Origin: a virus
IMG/VR virus record: IMGVR_UViG_3300028775_000026
Coordinates: 1 to 24,862 of that record
Strand: one strand, 5' to 3'
Length of the DNA: 24,862 nucleotides
Within the stretch, counting starts at the first letter, position 1. Each line of letters starts with the position of its first letter. The translations under genes and the position numbers were made by a program. A model generated the notes under the pieces. The model did not search any database, was not told where the DNA came from, and saw only the letters and a list, made by a program, of their open reading frames with translations. This document shows, one piece after another, positions 22,278 to 24,862 of the stretch.

Positions 22278-23522
22278 CTAGAACACCCAGCCTGGGCGCG
22301 CAATCGGCCACATTTCAGCGATGAAATAGCCCAGCGCATCAGGCGCGTGGTCCTTTCCAGAGGTTTTGTCAGGCTCGCCGTTTTTGTCGTAGACCTGTTG
22401 TTCGAGGCATTCGGTGACGATCGGGCATTTGTTGGTGTTGACCAGTAGCCCGCGGTGTCCAACACCGTTTAGCACCTGTGCATTGAGCGCATTGACACGG
22501 TCTTTCACTGCTGGATTGCGCGAATTCACCTTCACGGTCAGCCCGTGATCGCGCAGGATCTGCAGATCGGAGAGCGATGCGTTGACCGTCTTGTGCGCCT
22601 GTCCGCTTGCGTCTGGATAGACCGTCAGATAGTTCGTCGGATAGCGCTCGACGAGCATCCGCGCGAGAGCGGGTGTGTCGCGCACGCCGGTCAGCTCATC
22701 CAGCACCATCGGCTGGTCCATACGGTCGGCGCAGATCACCGCCGTGCAGTTGTAGACGTTGAAGTCCACACCGATATGCAGCGGTTCACCGCGCACGATC
22801 TCGGCATCGGTGTGATTCAGGCGCCGGTCGAAGTCTGGATATACAGCGCCGCTCGTCAGGTTGACGAACAGGCCTTCGAGATAGGCGTCCAGCAGGTTCG
22901 CTGGGTAGATCGCACGGAGCTGCTCAACGTACCCGTCGGGCAGGAACGGATTGCTCGACGTCGGCGCGCGATAGAGTTGGTAACCAGCTTTAGGTGATTT
23001 TTGCCACGCTTCATACACGAAGCGAAAGCCTTCCGGCGTGGTGGCGATCGCCAGCGTGTTCTTCTCGCCGTCCGGCTTTTTCTTCCGGCAGCGCGCCAGG
23101 CATTTGCGCCACGCGTTCGCGGCCTTCTTCTGTTCGAGCGTGTCAAACTCGTCTATGCCGCCGTCGGAAATCTCGAAGCCAACAATGCGGTCAGGATTGT
23201 CCAGTGTGCGAAAGATGCAGCTACCACCGGTCGCAACCTTCAGTTCCTTGTCCGACTTGTTCAACTTGTGCCGGATCTTCATCGCATCCAGCCGCTCTTC
23301 AAACTTCGGCCATGCGATCAGGCTGATCAGGTCATACGTCGGCGCGAAATAGCCCACGTTGAACTGTGGGTACGCCAGCTTCTTCATCATCAGCCGTGTG
23401 ATCAGCGCGTCTGACTTACCGGCGCCAAATCCACCTACGAAGGCTGGAAACTGCGCGTCGGAAAATACGAAATCTTCCTGCGGCTCGGTCAGCGCGAGAT
23501 CGACGTCGAGTTCAATCGCCAT
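22278..23522 (-). CDS. Terminase large subunit
   Basis: The 414-aa protein has an ATPase half with Walker A GGFGAGKS (residues 30-37), Walker B-like GGIDEFD (121-127) and a TTP coupling motif at 161-163. The nuclease half has GVDFNVYN (Asp253), VYPDASG (Asp304) and DHAPDALGY (Asp391, Asp395), matching the RNase H-like catalytic acid pattern. It pumps and cuts concatemeric DNA at the portal. It overlaps the small terminase by 11 nt and precedes the portal. Confidence 0.92.
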   Translation of the reverse strand: MAIELDVDLALTEPQEDFVFSDAQFPAFVGGFGAGKSDALITRLMMKKLAYPQFNVGYFAPTYDLISLIAWPKFEERLDAMKIRHKLNKSDKELKVATGGSCIFRTLDNPDRIVGFEISDGGIDEFDTLEQKKAANAWRKCLARCRKKKPDGEKNTLAIATTPEGFRFVYEAWQKSPKAGYQLYRAPTSSNPFLPDGYVEQLRAIYPANLLDAYLEGLFVNLTSGAVYPDFDRRLNHTDAEIVRGEPLHIGVDFNVYNCTAVICADRMDQPMVLDELTGVRDTPALARMLVERYPTNYLTVYPDASGQAHKTVNASLSDLQILRDHGLTVKVNSRNPAVKDRVNALNAQVLNGVGHRGLLVNTNKCPIVTECLEQQVYDKNGEPDKTSGKDHAPDALGYFIAEMWPIARPGWVF

Positions 23523-24051
23523 CTTTCTTCGCCCTGCGTACCGTGATGCGGATCGCTGCCGGTGCGTCGCCGTCTTCGTCCGACATCAGATCGCGGCGTG
23601 CCAGTTCCAGCTTCCTGATGAGGTCGATCTGGCGAATGATCAGGTCGGCGTAATCAGGCGCGGCCGCCTTGATCTCGCGCTTGTCGAATGGAAGCATCTC
23701 CTTTTCGACCTGATCGAAGGCTAGACCGGTCTTGCGCGTTACCTCGACGGCCCCATCGACCATATCCATCAGTTCAAGCGAACCAGACAGGCGAACAAAG
23801 CGATGCAGCTTGACCCGGGCCAGCCGGATCTCGTCATCTAGCGAACCGACCTGAGTCCGCTGATAAAGCTTTCGCTCTTCTGGCAGCAACGCATCGCTGT
23901 AGAAGCCGTGCTTCAGTGCATTCGTAGACGTGTTCGGTTTCTTCGGCCCGGTACTTGCACCGCCATGCAGTTTGCAGCGCTTTTTCCCTTCCATCGGGGC
24001 GCGTTTGCAAGGACTGCCACCCCTTGTCTTAGCCCCACATGTTTTCGCCAT
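23512..24051 (-). CDS. Terminase small subunit
   Basis: The 179-aa protein begins with a Cys/His cluster (Cys5, Cys15, Cys26, His29) around CKLHGGASTGPKKPN. This motif is common to small terminases of the HGG type and likely binds zinc or DNA. It continues with a charged helical body and ends with a basic tail (RITVRRAKKDGD). The ATG at 24051, with GAGG 6 nt upstream, is chosen over a TTG at 24063. It recognises the packaging site and loads the large terminase. It follows the largest non-coding gap in the operon. Confidence 0.82.
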   Translation of the reverse strand: MAKTCGAKTRGGSPCKRAPMEGKKRCKLHGGASTGPKKPNTSTNALKHGFYSDALLPEERKLYQRTQVGSLDDEIRLARVKLHRFVRLSGSLELMDMVDGAVEVTRKTGLAFDQVEKEMLPFDKREIKAAAPDYADLIIRQIDLIRKLELARRDLMSDEDGDAPAAIRITVRRAKKDGD

Positions 24052-24241
24052 GTGTGGCCTCAATCATGGGGTTTGTTTCGGTTATCTAGGCGAATTTCAC
24101 TTTCCCGCGTACGAGCAGGGGGAAGAATTCACTCAGCAAAGAATAAAAGCGCCGCCGAAGCAGCGAACTCGGTGAGGGCCGAGGAGGAGAATAGAGCCGC
24201 CCGGGTGTGCTCTGCGTAGCCGTCCTACGCGTGACGGCAAA
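24052..24241. other. Non-coding gap upstream of small terminase (possible packaging or promoter region)
   Basis: The 190-bp gap is the longest non-coding stretch in a region where most genes overlap. It contains two mutually exclusive stems on the minus strand (24219-24238, GCCGTC with GACGGC; and 24214-24230, GCGTAG with CTACGC), a purine tract at about 24175-24195, and no good -35/-10 pair. A packaging signal, late promoter or antitermination site is possible from position; none is proven. Confidence 0.4.
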
Positions 24242-24352
24242 TCAATCCGGCAGCAGCCAATCACCCCAAGCCACCCAGGCACTCGCCGCGGCAAGGTGGA
24301 ATTGCGCTATTGCAGCAGCGCAGGCGGCAAGGTATTCGGTGAGGGGGTTCAT
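24242..24352 (-). CDS. 36-aa hydrophobic peptide, unknown function
   Basis: The frame from an ATG at 24352 reads MNPLTEYLAACAAAIAQFHL, then AAASAWVAWGDWLLPD and stop. The start overlaps the preceding stop by ATGA, which supports translational coupling. The middle is rich in Ala with Trp residues near the end, so a short membrane-associated helix is possible. Without a strong independent ribosome binding site the call is moderate. Confidence 0.45.
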   Translation of the reverse strand: MNPLTEYLAACAAAIAQFHLAAASAWVAWGDWLLPD

Positions 24353-24786
24353 TTCGTGAGTGTTTCTTCGGACTTTGTGAACCCAGCCAGTTGATACGCG
24401 GGATCAGTCTTCATTGGCATCACAGACAGGTCGATCGCCTTATACCAGCCGTTCATTTTGATCGTGCAGGCACGCCGCCCAAGCGGTTTCGCCTCGACTT
24501 CTACCAGCCGCGCGCCCAACCCGTCAGCGATGTACTGCATGACTTCAAGGTAGTTGCGCTTCAATGCCTCTTCAGACCACGGAGCCGCAATCAGGTCCAG
24601 ATCTCGCTCCAGCGAGCCATGCACGCCAATGGCGTAGCCGATCTCCTTCGCCAGATCGCGGATGCGCTCGATGGGCGGCATTGCCGGGTATTCCCACTCG
24701 GCAGCCGGGATGGTTGTCGCGGTGCCGCACTTCCAGCACGTCTCGCCTTGACGCTGCGAATTGCATTGTGGGCAGTGCATGGTCAT
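24349..24786 (-). CDS. Zinc-ribbon protein with GS..DLD motif
   Basis: The 145-aa protein has a four-Cys zinc ribbon at residues 5-21 (CPQC then CWKC). It continues with RIRDLAKEIGYAIGVHGSLE and RDLDLIAAPW, where GS-x3-DLD looks like a shortened nucleotidyltransferase signature (family pattern GS followed by DxD after about 10 residues). A C-terminal beta part has RRACTIKMNGWYKAIDLSVM. The ATG at 24786 overlaps the upstream stop (TGATG). Such zinc-ribbon proteins of unknown function are found near packaging genes of phages. Nucleotidyltransferase activity is uncertain because the spacing differs. Confidence 0.6.
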   Translation of the reverse strand: MTMHCPQCNSQRQGETCWKCGTATTIPAAEWEYPAMPPIERIRDLAKEIGYAIGVHGSLERDLDLIAAPWSEEALKRNYLEVMQYIADGLGARLVEVEAKPLGRRACTIKMNGWYKAIDLSVMPMKTDPAYQLAGFTKSEETLTK

Positions 24787-24862
24787 CACAGCACCATCTT
24801 CCGCAATGCCGCCAACCTTGCGAGCATAGAAGCCTTCAGCGCCGGATCGAGCGCACGCATGC
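24786..24862 (-). CDS. C-terminal end of an unknown gene, partial
   Basis: The last 24 codons before a TGA at 24788-24786 read MRALDPALKASMLARLAALR followed by KMVL and stop, a basic helical C-terminus. The stop overlaps the next ATG (TGATG), which supports this frame. Most of the gene lies beyond the right edge and the product cannot be identified. Confidence 0.5.
   Translation of the reverse strand, partial: MRALDPALKASMLARLAALRKMVL

Noticed and set aside
24169-24345. Direct 10-bp repeat TCGGTGAGGG at 24169-24178 and 24336-24345
   Set aside because: It is one short repeat pair with no inverted partner and one copy lies inside a coding frame; it may be chance.
1-24862. CRISPR arrays, tRNA genes and insertion-sequence ends
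   Set aside because: No regularly spaced repeats, no cloverleaf with CCA-type end and no transposase frame were seen on either strand.

Overview
The window holds the head and contractile-tail gene block of a tailed phage or prophage with myovirus-type morphology. The GC-rich codon use and the protein styles suggest a betaproteobacterial host of the Burkholderia/Paraburkholderia kind. That host call is inference. No integrase, att site, tRNA or chromosomal gene is visible, so free phage and prophage cannot be told apart here.

Reading the minus strand from right to left, the order is: the C-terminal end of an unknown gene (24786-24862), a zinc-ribbon protein with a GS..DLD motif, a 36-aa gene, and a 190-bp non-coding gap. 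Then come small terminase, large terminase, portal, three small head genes, a prohead protease-scaffold fusion with a probable internal scaffold start, and the major capsid protein. The neck genes follow (two small proteins, an adaptor-like protein, a stopper-like protein, a 273-aa neck protein and two small proteins). The tail comes next: sheath, tube, chaperone with a -1 frameshift, gp10-like protein, tape measure, LysM protein, hub, spike, gp25-like wedge, gpJ-like wedge and gpI-like protein. The block ends with a glycine-rich tail fibre and a small tail-fibre-assembly-like protein at 1558. Most junctions are ATGA, TAATG or TGATG overlaps, so this reads as one translationally coupled late operon.

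Two plus-strand units interrupt this polarity. One is a free-standing HNH-AP2 homing-endonuclease-like gene (3459-3941) with its own TATAAT box, between the gpI-like and fibre genes. The other is a group at the left edge (1-1533): an SGNH-hydrolase-like protein, an outer-membrane beta-barrel with a PagL-like motif, and a 37-aa membrane peptide. It converges on the tail operon and looks like an accessory (moron-like) module that modifies the envelope or lipids. Both enzymes appear to lack key catalytic residues.

The most striking non-coding pattern is a set of terminator-like hairpins placed directly before the ribosome binding sites of the capsid, sheath, tube and first neck genes. Two of them share an identical 16-bp sequence. 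There is no room for a promoter after the hairpins, so they may set mRNA ends, read-through or stability for the most abundant virion proteins.
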